Shown: positions 8,899-17,416 of the stretch, in pieces | Layout of the letters: the number at the start of each line of letters is the position of its first letter | How positions within the stretch are numbered: the stretch's first letter is position 1 | Source of the DNA: Mycolicibacterium peregrinum | GTDB lineage: Bacteria > Actinomycetota > Actinomycetes > Mycobacteriales > Mycobacteriaceae | NCBI RefSeq assembly: GCF_001665625.1 | Contig: NZ_LZSY01000102.1 | Location: forward strand, 1-64,000 | Reading direction: 5' to 3' | Length of the DNA stretch: 64,000 nt | Translations under genes and position numbers: made by a program | The notes under the pieces: model-generated | The model's database searches: none | Told to the model about the DNA's origin: nothing | What the model saw: only the letters and a program-made list of their open reading frames with translations

Positions 8899-10034
8899 CC
8901 TCATCGACGACCCCAGCCATGACCGCCGCCGACGTACGTCGGATCGTCGAAAGCCTGAGCCCGGTTCCCTACCGCGAGAATCTCGAGCAGCCCAGGGCGG
9001 ACGAGGCCCAGGACATCGAGAAGATCATCGGGTCTTTGCACAAGAACAACGAGCGGGCCTACAAGAAGTTCAAGCACGGGCTTCGTGACGCACATGCCAA
9101 GAGCCACGCCATCCTGCGCGGCGAACTCATCGTCAACCCGGATCTGCCGGACATGCTCGCCCAGGGCATGTTCGCCGAAGCACGCAGCTACCCGGTGATC
9201 GCCCGTATCTCGACCACCTCCGGGGTGCTGCGCAGCGACCGCAACCGCGGGGTGCGCGGACTCGGTATCAAGGCCATCGGGGTGCAAGGCGAGCGCGCCA
9301 TGAAAGACCCGCAGGACGAATCGAATGTCACGCAGGACTTCGTGCTCGTCACCCACGAAGAATTCCTGTTCGCCGATGCGCACGCCTACCGCAAACTGGG
9401 GATGCTGAGCGCGACCCTGCTCGCCCGGTTGTCCGACGGCGCGCTGTGGGCAGGCAGCGAACTGCTCAGCGCGCTCAAGAAGATCGGCCTGCCGATACCG
9501 CCGAATCTGGCGGTGTTCATCGCCCCGAACCGTCCCATCCTGGGCGAGACGTTCTACTCCTCCGCCCCGATCCGGTACGGCGACTACGTGGCACGTTTCA
9601 AGTACGAGCCGACCTCACCGGAGGTGAAAGCGCTTGCCGACCAGACCCTTCCGCGCAATCCAGGACAGGACGAGCACCGCGATCTGATCATGGCGTTCTT
9701 CGAAAAGCACCCCGCCGAGTACACGTTCAGCGTGCAACTGTGTCTGGACGAGAAGCAGATGCCGATCGAGGACGCCACGAAACCCTGGAAATCCCCATAT
9801 CTTCCGGTGGCCAAGGTGGTGTTTCCCCAGCAGAACCCGTACAGCGCGCTGCGCCGCGCCTACGGCGACGACGTGCTCTCGTTCAACTCGTGGCGCGGCC
9901 TTGAGGCACATCGCCCACTGGGATCCATCAATCGGCTGAAGCGCAAGGTATATGAGGCATCGAGCGACTTCCGGCACAAGATGAATCGCATCGACCGGCA
10001 CGAGCCCTTCGACATCGTCGAACTGCCGGACTGA
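8895..10034 (+). CDS. Catalase-related haem protein (hydroperoxide-metabolising type)
   Basis: The 379-aa product looks like the short catalase-related family that includes coral allene oxide synthase and mycobacterial hydroperoxidases, not a full-length catalase (about 480 aa or more). AHAKSH places the distal histidine at His67, matching the HAK of catalases. The C-terminal segment with AHRPLGSIN and the Tyr of RKVY carries the candidate proximal ligand. Position 153 in VTHEEF is Thr, where I expect the distal Asn; this needs an alignment. The gene shares an ATGA with the dioxygenase, so the two are coupled. The likely role is conversion of the hydroperoxide made by that enzyme, or its detoxification; both are inferences. 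Confidence 0.8.
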   Translation: MTSSTTPAMTAADVRRIVESLSPVPYRENLEQPRADEAQDIEKIIGSLHKNNERAYKKFKHGLRDAHAKSHAILRGELIVNPDLPDMLAQGMFAEARSYPVIARISTTSGVLRSDRNRGVRGLGIKAIGVQGERAMKDPQDESNVTQDFVLVTHEEFLFADAHAYRKLGMLSATLLARLSDGALWAGSELLSALKKIGLPIPPNLAVFIAPNRPILGETFYSSAPIRYGDYVARFKYEPTSPEVKALADQTLPRNPGQDEHRDLIMAFFEKHPAEYTFSVQLCLDEKQMPIEDATKPWKSPYLPVAKVVFPQQNPYSALRRAYGDDVLSFNSWRGLEAHRPLGSINRLKRKVYEASSDFRHKMNRIDRHEPFDIVELPD

Positions 10035-10142
10035 CCCCCAGCGAACGGGAAATACTTGCAATGGGAAGAACATTCGCCCCTACGACCGACAACCGAAGCC
10101 CCGTCGACCCTCTGTTCGGCAGCGATCCGGGCCCGGTGGCCC

Positions 10143-10148
10143 TAGACT
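10143..10148 (+). promoter_or_regulatory. Probable -10 box (TAGACT) for a leaderless transcript
   Basis: TAGACT ends 8 nt before the ATG at 10157, and no ribosome binding site lies before that ATG. This spacing fits transcription starting at the start codon itself, a common arrangement in mycobacteria. It is the main reason for choosing 10157 over the in-frame ATG at 10061. Confidence 0.45.
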
Positions 10149-10156
10149 CAGGATTC

Positions 10157-12757
10157 ATGCCTGGTCAGTGGCAGCTTTTGGACCGGCCCGCCGAGCACGA
10201 GGCCATTCGGGCCGCCCTCAGCGGGACGGACAGCTGCGGAGTCGTGCTTGTCGGAGCCGCAGGAGTCGGCAAGACCACCTTGGCGCGCACGGTCACCGCA
10301 TCGTTGAGCCGGAAGGTGCACTGGACCGCGTGCACCGAATCGTCGCGCAGCATCCCCCTCGGCGCGTTCGCCCACTGGGTGTCGTCGTCGGGGTCACGCG
10401 ACCCCATCGCCCTCATCGGGTCGGCACGCGAATCGCTTGTGGCCGACGGCGACACCATCGTGGGGATCGACGACGCGCATCTGCTGGACCAGTTGTCGGC
10501 GACACTGTTGCATCAGATCGCCGTGGAGCGCTCGGGCCACGTGGTGGCCACCGTGCGCAGCGGTGAGCCGGTGCCCGATGCGGTCACCTCACTGTGGAAG
10601 GACGGCTACCTCCAGCGCTTCGAACTCAACCCGTTCACCAAGCAGCAGAGCATCGCCCTCATCGAAACCGTCCTCGGCGGCACGCTGGAGGGGCTCAGCG
10701 CCGACGTGATGTGGGAGACCTCTGGTGGCAACCCACTGTTCCTGCGCAACATGGTCGAGGGTGCGGTCGACGCCGGCACCCTGACCAAGGTCAACGGGGT
10801 GTGGCAGTTCCGCGGCCCCACCGTCATTCCCTCCGGGCTCGTCGAACTGCTCGACGAACGCCTGGCGCACGCCGGCGAGGATGTGCTGCACGCGCTGAAG
10901 TTGCTGTCGCTGTGCGAGCCACTGGATATCGATGCGCTGGCAGAACTGGCCGGCGAGGACGCGGTGGACACGGCCGAGATGCGCGGCCTGATCCGGATCG
11001 TCGCCGACGACCGCCAGATCAACGTTCGCTTCAGCCACCCGCTGTTCGGTGAGGCGGTGCGCCGCCGGGTCGGCACTGCGTCGGCCCGGAAGTTGCGGGG
11101 TCGCATCGCCAAGATCCTGCACGAACGCAACCTCGACTCCCCTGCGAGCCGAATCAAGTTGGCAGAGTTGGCCATCGAGAGCGACCAGGGCACCGACATC
11201 GAACTGCTCATCACCGCCGCCAAGGACGCGGTCTTCCTGTCCAACCTCCCGCTCGGGGAGAAACTGGCCCGAGCCGCCTTCGACCACGGCGGCGGACTCG
11301 GCGCGGCCGCACTGCTGTCCCGCGCGTTGTTGTGGCAGGGTCAGCCGGCACAGGCCGACAGCATCCTCGAGCAGTTCTCGCCCGCAGACCTCAACGAGAT
11401 GGAACTTGTGCAATGGGGCATTCCACGGGTGTCCAACCTGTTCTGGTCCCAGGGCGACGTGACGCGGGCCGCTCAGGTGCAGGCCCTCCTGCAGGACCGG
11501 GTCACCCATCCGACCCTGCGACTGATCGTCGACGCCACCGGCGCGGGTATGGCCGTACACCAGAACAAGATCCCCGAAGGCCTCGAGATCGCCGAACGGG
11601 TCCTGGCGAACCCCGAGGCACCCCGGCAGGCCGTGGATTTCGCGGCGTTCGCCGCAGGCCTGTCGATGCCGCTGGTGGGCCGGGGCAACGATTTCCTGCC
11701 CATCGCGTCGCGGTGCCGCGCTCAGCGCAAGACCACCGACGGCATGGTCCGGATCATGGTGTTCTACGGCGAGGTGCTGGCCCTGGCCTACACCGGTCAG
11801 CTCGAACTGGCCCAGCAACGCGCCACGGAATACACCGAGTTCTCCTCGGCCGGCCAGTTCGCCGGCTGGGCGATCGCCAAGATCATGGACGGCGTGGCCG
11901 CGACCCACAGCGGCCGATTCCGCGACGCGATCCGGGCCATCGAGCAGGCCCTGGCCGCGCTCAACGCCGAGAGCTCCCTGCCCTGGCAACTGCCCGGCCG
12001 GCTACTGCTGGCCCGCGCCTACGCCGGGGTGGGCAACCCCGCCGACGCGGAACGGGTACTCGAGGACGCCGAGGAACACTCGGGCGAGTTCATGGCGCTG
12101 CACGAGCCGCTCCGGATGATCGCCAAGGCCTGGCTGGCCGCCGCCAAGGGCGGGCACCGCTCGGCGATCGACCTCGCGCGGACAGCCGCCGATGCGGCGC
12201 ATTCCTCCGGCCAGTTCGCGGTCGAGGCCGAGGCATTGCACAGCGCGGCACGCTTCGGTGACCGCAGTGTGACCCGTCGCCTGCAGGACCTGGTGGACCG
12301 GGTCGACGGCCCGCTGCCGGCCCTCTACGCGCGGCATGCCGCCGCGGTGGCCGCCGCCGACGCCGCCGAGCTGGACAAGGTGGCCGCCGCGTTCGAGGAG
12401 GCCGGCCTGCTGCTGTCGGCGGCCGATGCCGCGGCCCAGGCGGTACCGCTGCACGACAAGGCCGGTCACCGCCGAAACAGCACCGAATCTGCCGCGCACG
12501 CACTGCAATTGGCGTCCAAGAGCGGCGGTGCGGCCACCCCGGCGATTCGATCGGCCGCCCGGCCCCTGCCGGTGACCGGACGCGAACGCGAGGTGGCCGG
12601 TCTGGTCGCCCAGGGAATGTCGAATCGCGACATCGCCGAACGACTGACCGTCTCGGTCCGCACCGTGGAGGGCCATATCTACCGCGCCTGCATCAAGCTC
12701 GGGGTGGCCGACCGCGACGAACTCGCCAAGATCGTGTGGAACGACCTGGCTCAATGA
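10157..12757 (+). CDS. Large ATP-binding LuxR-family (LAL/MalT-like) regulator
   Basis: This 866-aa protein has the LAL layout. An N-terminal AAA/STAND ATPase carries Walker A GAAGVGKTT (residues 33-41) and a Walker B-like VGIDDAH. A long helical, TPR-like middle follows. A C-terminal LuxR helix-turn-helix is clear in TGREREVAGL, SNRDIAERL and SVRTVEGHIY. Such regulators sense a ligand through the helical region and activate transcription when ATP-bound. The start at 10157 is preferred because a -10 box sits just upstream; the 32-codon extension from 10061 has weaker codon use. It follows the dioxygenase/catalase-like pair by 122 nt in the same direction and is a plausible local regulator. 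Its ligand and targets are unknown. Confidence 0.85.
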   Translation: MPGQWQLLDRPAEHEAIRAALSGTDSCGVVLVGAAGVGKTTLARTVTASLSRKVHWTACTESSRSIPLGAFAHWVSSSGSRDPIALIGSARESLVADGDTIVGIDDAHLLDQLSATLLHQIAVERSGHVVATVRSGEPVPDAVTSLWKDGYLQRFELNPFTKQQSIALIETVLGGTLEGLSADVMWETSGGNPLFLRNMVEGAVDAGTLTKVNGVWQFRGPTVIPSGLVELLDERLAHAGEDVLHALKLLSLCEPLDIDALAELAGEDAVDTAEMRGLIRIVADDRQINVRFSHPLFGEAVRRRVGTASARKLRGRIAKILHERNLDSPASRIKLAELAIESDQGTDIELLITAAKDAVFLSNLPLGEKLARAAFDHGGGLGAAALLSRALLWQGQPAQADSILEQFSPADLNEMELVQWGIPRVSNLFWSQGDVTRAAQVQALLQDRVTHPTLRLIVDATGAGMAVHQNKIPEGLEIAERVLANPEAPRQAVDFAAFAAGLSMPLVGRGNDFLPIASRCRAQRKTTDGMVRIMVFYGEVLALAYTGQLELAQQRATEYTEFSSAGQFAGWAIAKIMDGVAATHSGRFRDAIRAIEQALAALNAESSLPWQLPGRLLLARAYAGVGNPADAERVLEDAEEHSGEFMALHEPLRMIAKAWLAAAKGGHRSAIDLARTAADAAHSSGQFAVEAEALHSAARFGDRSVTRRLQDLVDRVDGPLPALYARHAAAVAAADAAELDKVAAAFEEAGLLLSAADAAAQAVPLHDKAGHRRNSTESAAHALQLASKSGGAATPAIRSAARPLPVTGREREVAGLVAQGMSNRDIAERLTVSVRTVEGHIYRACIKLGVADRDELAKIVWNDLAQ

Positions 12758-12777
12758 AGCGAGCCCGATAGCCCGCC

Positions 12778-15700
12778 TCAATAGACGTCGCGGACATACC
12801 GCTTCTGGGCAACCAGTTCCCGCTTGTAGTCGCGCGCGGCATCTTCGGTCATCCCGCCGTGAGTGCGCAGGATCGTCGTCAGCGTGGCGTCGACATCCTT
12901 GGCCATCCGGGCGGCGTCACCGCAGACGTAGAAGTGGGCGCCGTCGTCCAGCCACCGCCACACCTCGGCCCCGCGGTCCAGCATCTTGTGCTGCACATAC
13001 ACCCGGTCGGCCTGATCGCGGGAGAACGCCAGGTCCAGGCGGCTCAAGAAGCCGTCATCGACCATGTCCTCCAGGTCATCCCGATAGTAGAAGTTCTCCC
13101 GGCGGTGCTGATCGCCGAAGAACAACCAGTTGCGACCACCGTGACCCAGCGCCCGGCGCTCCTGCAAGAAGCCCCGGAACGGCGCTACGCCGGTACCCGG
13201 GCCGACCATGATCATGGGCGTGTCCGCGTCCTCTGGCGGACGGAAATGCGGCGAGCGCTGGAGGAACACCGGCGCCGCGGCTGCCCGGTCGGCGAGAAAA
13301 GTGGAACACACCCCGCCCCGAGCAGCGCCGCCCGGCCCGCGGTAGCGCACCATCGACACGGTCAATTGCACCTCGTGCGGGCTCACCAGCGGACTCGACG
13401 AGATCGAGTAGCTGCGTGGGGTCAGCCGGACCAGAACCTCCTGCCACTGCTCGGGTTCGGCGTGCACCGCGAACTCGGTCACGATGTCGAGACCGTTGCG
13501 GTTACGCAACCAGTTACTGCGCCGCTCACCGGAATTGCGCAGAATCTTGGCCGCGGAGCGGTCCGGGCTGGAATCGGCAACAAACCGCAACAAGTCCGGG
13601 GTCACGCGGCAGATGTCATACGACGAGATGAGGGCATCCCGCAGTGACTGCTCGACACCGTCGACCTCGATCTCCGAGTGCGGATTCAGCGCGGTGGCCG
13701 CCAGCCAAGAGTCGACCACGGCCGGATCGTTACTGGCGTAGACGCCCAGGGAGTCACCGACCGAATAGCTCACGTCGTACTCGGAGATGTCGAAGCCGAA
13801 CTGGCGCACCTCTTTCGCCGCGCTCGGCGTCGTCAACAGCTGGTTGCGCGCCAGGGCAGCCAGAATCGGTTTGGCCCTGGTGAATTCGTCGGGCTCGGTG
13901 GGGATGACAGTTCGGATACCGCCGCCGACGACCGCCGGGGCGGGCGTCGCACCGGTAAGCGCCGTCGTGACCGAATCGGCCCAGCGCCGCATCGGCTCGT
14001 CATCGTAGGACTCGCATTCTGCGCGCTCGAGCAACTTGGTGGCACCCAGATCGGCGAGCCGCCGGTCGAGCGATTTGGCGTGTCCGCAGAAGTTGTCGTA
14101 CGCCTTGTCGCCGAGGCCGAGCACCGCATAGCGAACCCCGTGCAACTGAGGCGCATCCGGGGCCTGTAGCCGGCTCCAGAAGTCGGCACCGTTGTCCGGT
14201 GGGCCACCGTCACCGAATGTACTGGTGACCACCAGGATGTCGCGAGCGGCGGCCAGGTCGGCCAGTGCGAGGTCGTCCATGTTGACCAACGACGCCCCGT
14301 CGATGCGGCCCGCCAACCCGGCTGCGAATTCCTCGGCGGTGCCCGTCTGCGAGGCCCACAACACCAGCGGCCCACCGGGTGCCGGCCGGTCGCTCGGCAC
14401 ACCGTCTCCGGCCCGTGAGTAGCGACCGGCCAGCACTCCGTCCACCCACAGCCGCGCCCTGGCGCTCAGCGGCGCCGCCGCCGGAAGCACCGGAACGCCC
14501 ATGGGAGCGTCCGGCAGCCCGGTGAAAAACCCTGCCAGGTAGATCTTTTCATCCTGGCTCAGCGCCGGCTTGTGCACCGCACCCAGACCCATCTCCGCGG
14601 CGAGCGGATGCACCGCCGGGGTGCCGTCGACCGACCGGACCGGACGCAGGCTGACCGCGCACACCTTGAACTCCGGCTGCAGCGAGTCCGGGTCGACGGC
14701 GTCGTTGGTCACGGCGTTCACCGTCAAGTACTCGCCGTGTTCGTCGTTCCAGTGAAACGGTGCGAAGCAGTTGCCCGGCCGCACCCGGTCCGACAGCACT
14801 GCGGGGAGCACCGCGCGGCCACGCCGGGACGTCAATTCGACCGGCTGCCCCTCCACGATGTCGAGTTCCAAGGCGTCCAGCGGGTGGATTTCGACGAACG
14901 GCGCGGGATTGAGCTTGTTGAGCTTGTCCACCTTGCCGGTCTTGGTCATGGTGTGCCATTGGTGTTGCAGCCGGCCGGTGTTGAGCACCATCGGATAGTC
15001 GTCATCGGGTAGTTCCGCGGCATCCATGTGCGGACGGGGATGAAAGACGGCCCGCCGCGACGGCGTCGCGAAGGCCAGCCGAGGGCGGTGACCGTCGGCG
15101 TCGACGAACAGGTCCTGGCTCACGCCGTCGTTGAGGTAGCGGATCGGGTGCCGGTCCTCCGCACCGCCGGGCCCGTCGACCGGAGGGACCGGCCACTGCA
15201 GCGGGGTCTCGCGCAACCTTGCGTAGCCCGCACCCCGCAGGTCGTATCCGGTCTTCGGGTTCGCGAACCCGCGGATCTCGGCGAAGATCTCTTCGGCCGA
15301 CTGGTAATCGAAGTGTTCGGCGAAGCCAAGGTGCGCAGCCACCTGGCAGATCAGCTGCCAGTCCGGCCGGGCCTGCCCCAGCGGGGCGACCGACGGGGAC
15401 AGCAGGGTGAGGTTGCGTTCCGAGTTGACCATGACGCCTTCAGATTCCGCCCACAACGCCGCGGGCAGCAGGATGTCGGCGTAGTGATTGGTGGCGGTGG
15501 ACCGGTAGGCGTCCTGGACGACGACCAGCTCGGCGGCCTCCAAGCCGTTGATCACGGTCTTCCGGTTGGCCACGCTGGCAACGGGATTGGTACAGATGAT
15601 CCAGCAGGCCTTGATCAGGCCCTGCTCCATCTGCTCGAACATGCCGATGGTGCCCGGGCCCACCTCGGAACGGATGGTGCCGGGGTCGACGCCCCACTGC

Positions 15701-16839
15701 GTCTCGACAAACGTCCGGTCATCGGCCGCGACTACCGAGCGCTGCCCGGGCAGACCCGGTCCCATGTAGCCCATCTCCCGGCCGCCCATGGCATTGGGCT
15801 GACCGGTCAGCGACATCGGGCCACTGCCCGGGCGGCAGATCGCGCCGGTGGCCAGGTGCAGGTTGCAGATGGCGTTGGTGTTCCACGTTCCGTGCGTGCT
15901 CTGGTTGAGGCCCATGGTCCAGCAGCTCATCCACTCCCCGGCCTCGGCGATCATCGCTGCGGCGGTGCGGATGTCGGCTTCGGGGATGCCGGTGATCTCG
16001 GCGACCCGGGCCGGTGGGTAGTCGGCCAGAAATTCCGGCATCGCCTCCCACCCCGTGGTGTGTTCGGCGATGAAGTCGTGGTCGATGGCACCGTCTTCTA
16101 GCAGCAGGTGCAACAGGCCGTTCAGCAGGGCCAGATCGGTTCCCGGCTTGATCTGCAAGAACAGATCGGCGCGTTCGGCGGTCGCCGTCCGCCGTGGGTC
16201 CACGACGATGAGCTTGGCGCCGGCCTTGAGCCGATCCGCCATGCGCAGGAACAGAATCGGATGGCAATCGGCCATGTTCGCGCCGGTGACGAAGAACAGG
16301 TCGGCCCGGTCGAAGTCGGTGTAGGAACCCGGCGGCCCATCTGCGCCCAGCGATTGCTTGAACCCGGTGCCCGCGCTGGCCATGCACAACCGGGAATTCG
16401 ATTCGATGTGCACGGTACGCAGGAAGCCCTTGGCGAGCTTGGTGGCCAGGTACTGCGCCTCCAGCGTCATCTGGCCGGACACATAGAGGGCGACGGCGTC
16501 GGGACCGTGCTCGGCGACGATGGCCCGCAGTCGGCGGCCCGCCTCGGCTACCGCGTCGTCCACCGGAGTCGGCAGCAGTTCATCCGAACGGGAGGGCCGC
16601 AGCAAAGCAGACGTGAGCCGGTCTTCGTCGGCGGCCATCAGCTCGGCGTGCATCGCCCCCTTGGTGCACAGCCGGCCGAAATTCGTGGGATGCAGCTTGT
16701 CGCCACTGACTCGGGCGATCACAGTCCGGCCGTCATCGACCCTGGTGGTGACCTCGATACCGCAGCCGACGCCACAGTACGAACACGCAGTCCGTTGTTG
16801 CTTGCCCGGGATCGAACCCGGTCCCGCGTCGTCCGCCAT
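12778..16839 (-). CDS. nasN: Single-chain assimilatory nitrate reductase (Mo/FeS-flavodoxin-NADPH reductase)
   Basis: The 1353-aa product joins a molybdenum nitrate reductase to a diflavin electron supply, as in the M. smegmatis NasN described earlier. N-terminally Cys19, Cys22, Cys26 and Cys58 bind a 4Fe-4S cluster. Cys152 in NSRLCMAS is the likely Mo ligand. A molybdopterin dinucleotide-binding domain follows at about 605-715. A flavodoxin domain begins near 820 with SQTGTAEEFA. A cytochrome-P450-reductase-like FAD/NADPH module occupies about 985-1353, with RSYSISS, GPGTGVAPFRG and the terminal RDVY. No Tat signal is present, so it acts in the cytoplasm, reducing nitrate to nitrite with NADPH. 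No nitrate transporter or nitrite reductase genes lie in the window. It converges with the LuxR-type regulator. Confidence 0.93.
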   Translation of the reverse strand: MADDAGPGSIPGKQQRTACSYCGVGCGIEVTTRVDDGRTVIARVSGDKLHPTNFGRLCTKGAMHAELMAADEDRLTSALLRPSRSDELLPTPVDDAVAEAGRRLRAIVAEHGPDAVALYVSGQMTLEAQYLATKLAKGFLRTVHIESNSRLCMASAGTGFKQSLGADGPPGSYTDFDRADLFFVTGANMADCHPILFLRMADRLKAGAKLIVVDPRRTATAERADLFLQIKPGTDLALLNGLLHLLLEDGAIDHDFIAEHTTGWEAMPEFLADYPPARVAEITGIPEADIRTAAAMIAEAGEWMSCWTMGLNQSTHGTWNTNAICNLHLATGAICRPGSGPMSLTGQPNAMGGREMGYMGPGLPGQRSVVAADDRTFVETQWGVDPGTIRSEVGPGTIGMFEQMEQGLIKACWIICTNPVASVANRKTVINGLEAAELVVVQDAYRSTATNHYADILLPAALWAESEGVMVNSERNLTLLSPSVAPLGQARPDWQLICQVAAHLGFAEHFDYQSAEEIFAEIRGFANPKTGYDLRGAGYARLRETPLQWPVPPVDGPGGAEDRHPIRYLNDGVSQDLFVDADGHRPRLAFATPSRRAVFHPRPHMDAAELPDDDYPMVLNTGRLQHQWHTMTKTGKVDKLNKLNPAPFVEIHPLDALELDIVEGQPVELTSRRGRAVLPAVLSDRVRPGNCFAPFHWNDEHGEYLTVNAVTNDAVDPDSLQPEFKVCAVSLRPVRSVDGTPAVHPLAAEMGLGAVHKPALSQDEKIYLAGFFTGLPDAPMGVPVLPAAAPLSARARLWVDGVLAGRYSRAGDGVPSDRPAPGGPLVLWASQTGTAEEFAAGLAGRIDGASLVNMDDLALADLAAARDILVVTSTFGDGGPPDNGADFWSRLQAPDAPQLHGVRYAVLGLGDKAYDNFCGHAKSLDRRLADLGATKLLERAECESYDDEPMRRWADSVTTALTGATPAPAVVGGGIRTVIPTEPDEFTRAKPILAALARNQLLTTPSAAKEVRQFGFDISEYDVSYSVGDSLGVYASNDPAVVDSWLAATALNPHSEIEVDGVEQSLRDALISSYDICRVTPDLLRFVADSSPDRSAAKILRNSGERRSNWLRNRNGLDIVTEFAVHAEPEQWQEVLVRLTPRSYSISSSPLVSPHEVQLTVSMVRYRGPGGAARGGVCSTFLADRAAAAPVFLQRSPHFRPPEDADTPMIMVGPGTGVAPFRGFLQERRALGHGGRNWLFFGDQHRRENFYYRDDLEDMVDDGFLSRLDLAFSRDQADRVYVQHKMLDRGAEVWRWLDDGAHFYVCGDAARMAKDVDATLTTILRTHGGMTEDAARDYKRELVAQKRYVRDVY

Positions 16840-16960
16840 GCCCCCATAGTGCGGTGAAGGTGTTGTCGGATCTTTCCGGCGACGTTATCCCCACGAAAAC
16901 TGATCCTCACCACGCACAGATGCCCGCGGTGAGGACCATTCCCCCAGTTCAAACCCCTCG

Positions 16961-17018
16961 CGAGCAGACGCGGAGGTACCCAATTCCGCGCCGATCGGGG
17001 TGCGTTCGCGTCTGCTCG
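16961..17018. repeat. 12-bp perfect inverted repeat between usp and nasN
   Basis: CGAGCAGACGCG (16961-16972) and its exact reverse complement (17007-17018) are separated by 34 nt. The pair sits just downstream of the stress protein gene and about 120 nt upstream of nasN, both on the minus strand. It could form a long-range stem ending the tct-usp transcript. It may instead belong to a dispersed mycobacterial intergenic repeat; I recall similar GAGCAGACGC sequences but cannot verify this. There is no T-run. The rest of the 190-nt gap should hold the nasN promoter, but I cannot place it. Confidence 0.5.
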
Positions 17019-17029
17019 GCCGGGATTGA

Positions 17030-17416
17030 TTACTCAGGTTTGACCGCGAGAACCGGTTTGGGGCATTCCAGCAGCAGTTGTTGCGACACGCTGCCCAGCA
17101 ACAACTTGCCCACCGGGCTGCGATGCCGCATACCGATCACCAGCAACTCGGCGTCGTCAGCGTCCATCGCATCGAGCAGTTCAGTGGCCGCGTCGACCCC
17201 CACCGGCTGGCGTAACTCGAACGGCACGCCGCTCTCCCGCAGGCGTTCCTCGACGTCGTGGACCTGACCCGAACGGGCGAACCGGGAATCCACATAGGCC
17301 TCACCCGAAGTCGCGTTGATCACCAGCACGCTGGTGCCGCGCAACTGGGCTTCGGCGATGCCGTGCTCGACAGCGGCAATGCCGAAGGCGTCCGCGGTGT
17401 AGCCGATGACAATCAT
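17030..17416 (-). CDS. Universal stress protein (UspA family)
   Basis: This 128-aa single-domain protein has the Usp pattern: a beta-strand start (MIVIGYT), VLVINAT, and the C-terminal loop [19 protein letters not shown], which resembles the G-x2-G-x9-G(S/T) ATP-binding motif. Usp proteins bind nucleotides and modulate stress or metabolic responses; no specific target can be read here. Its ATG overlaps the tctA stop codon in an ATGA, so it is translationally coupled to the tricarboxylate transporter. That points to a role linked to uptake or its energetic state (inference). Confidence 0.85.
   Translation of the reverse strand: MIVIGYTADAFGIAAVEHGIAEAQLRGTSVLVINATSGEAYVDSRFARSGQVHDVEERLRESGVPFELRQPVGVDAATELLDAMDADDAELLVIGMRHRSPVGKLLLGSVSQQLLLECPKPVLAVKPE

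Noticed and set aside
12778..16839. Periplasmic (Nap) or respiratory nitrate reductase
   Set aside because: There is no Tat signal, and the fused flavodoxin and NADPH-reductase domains fit a cytoplasmic assimilatory enzyme.
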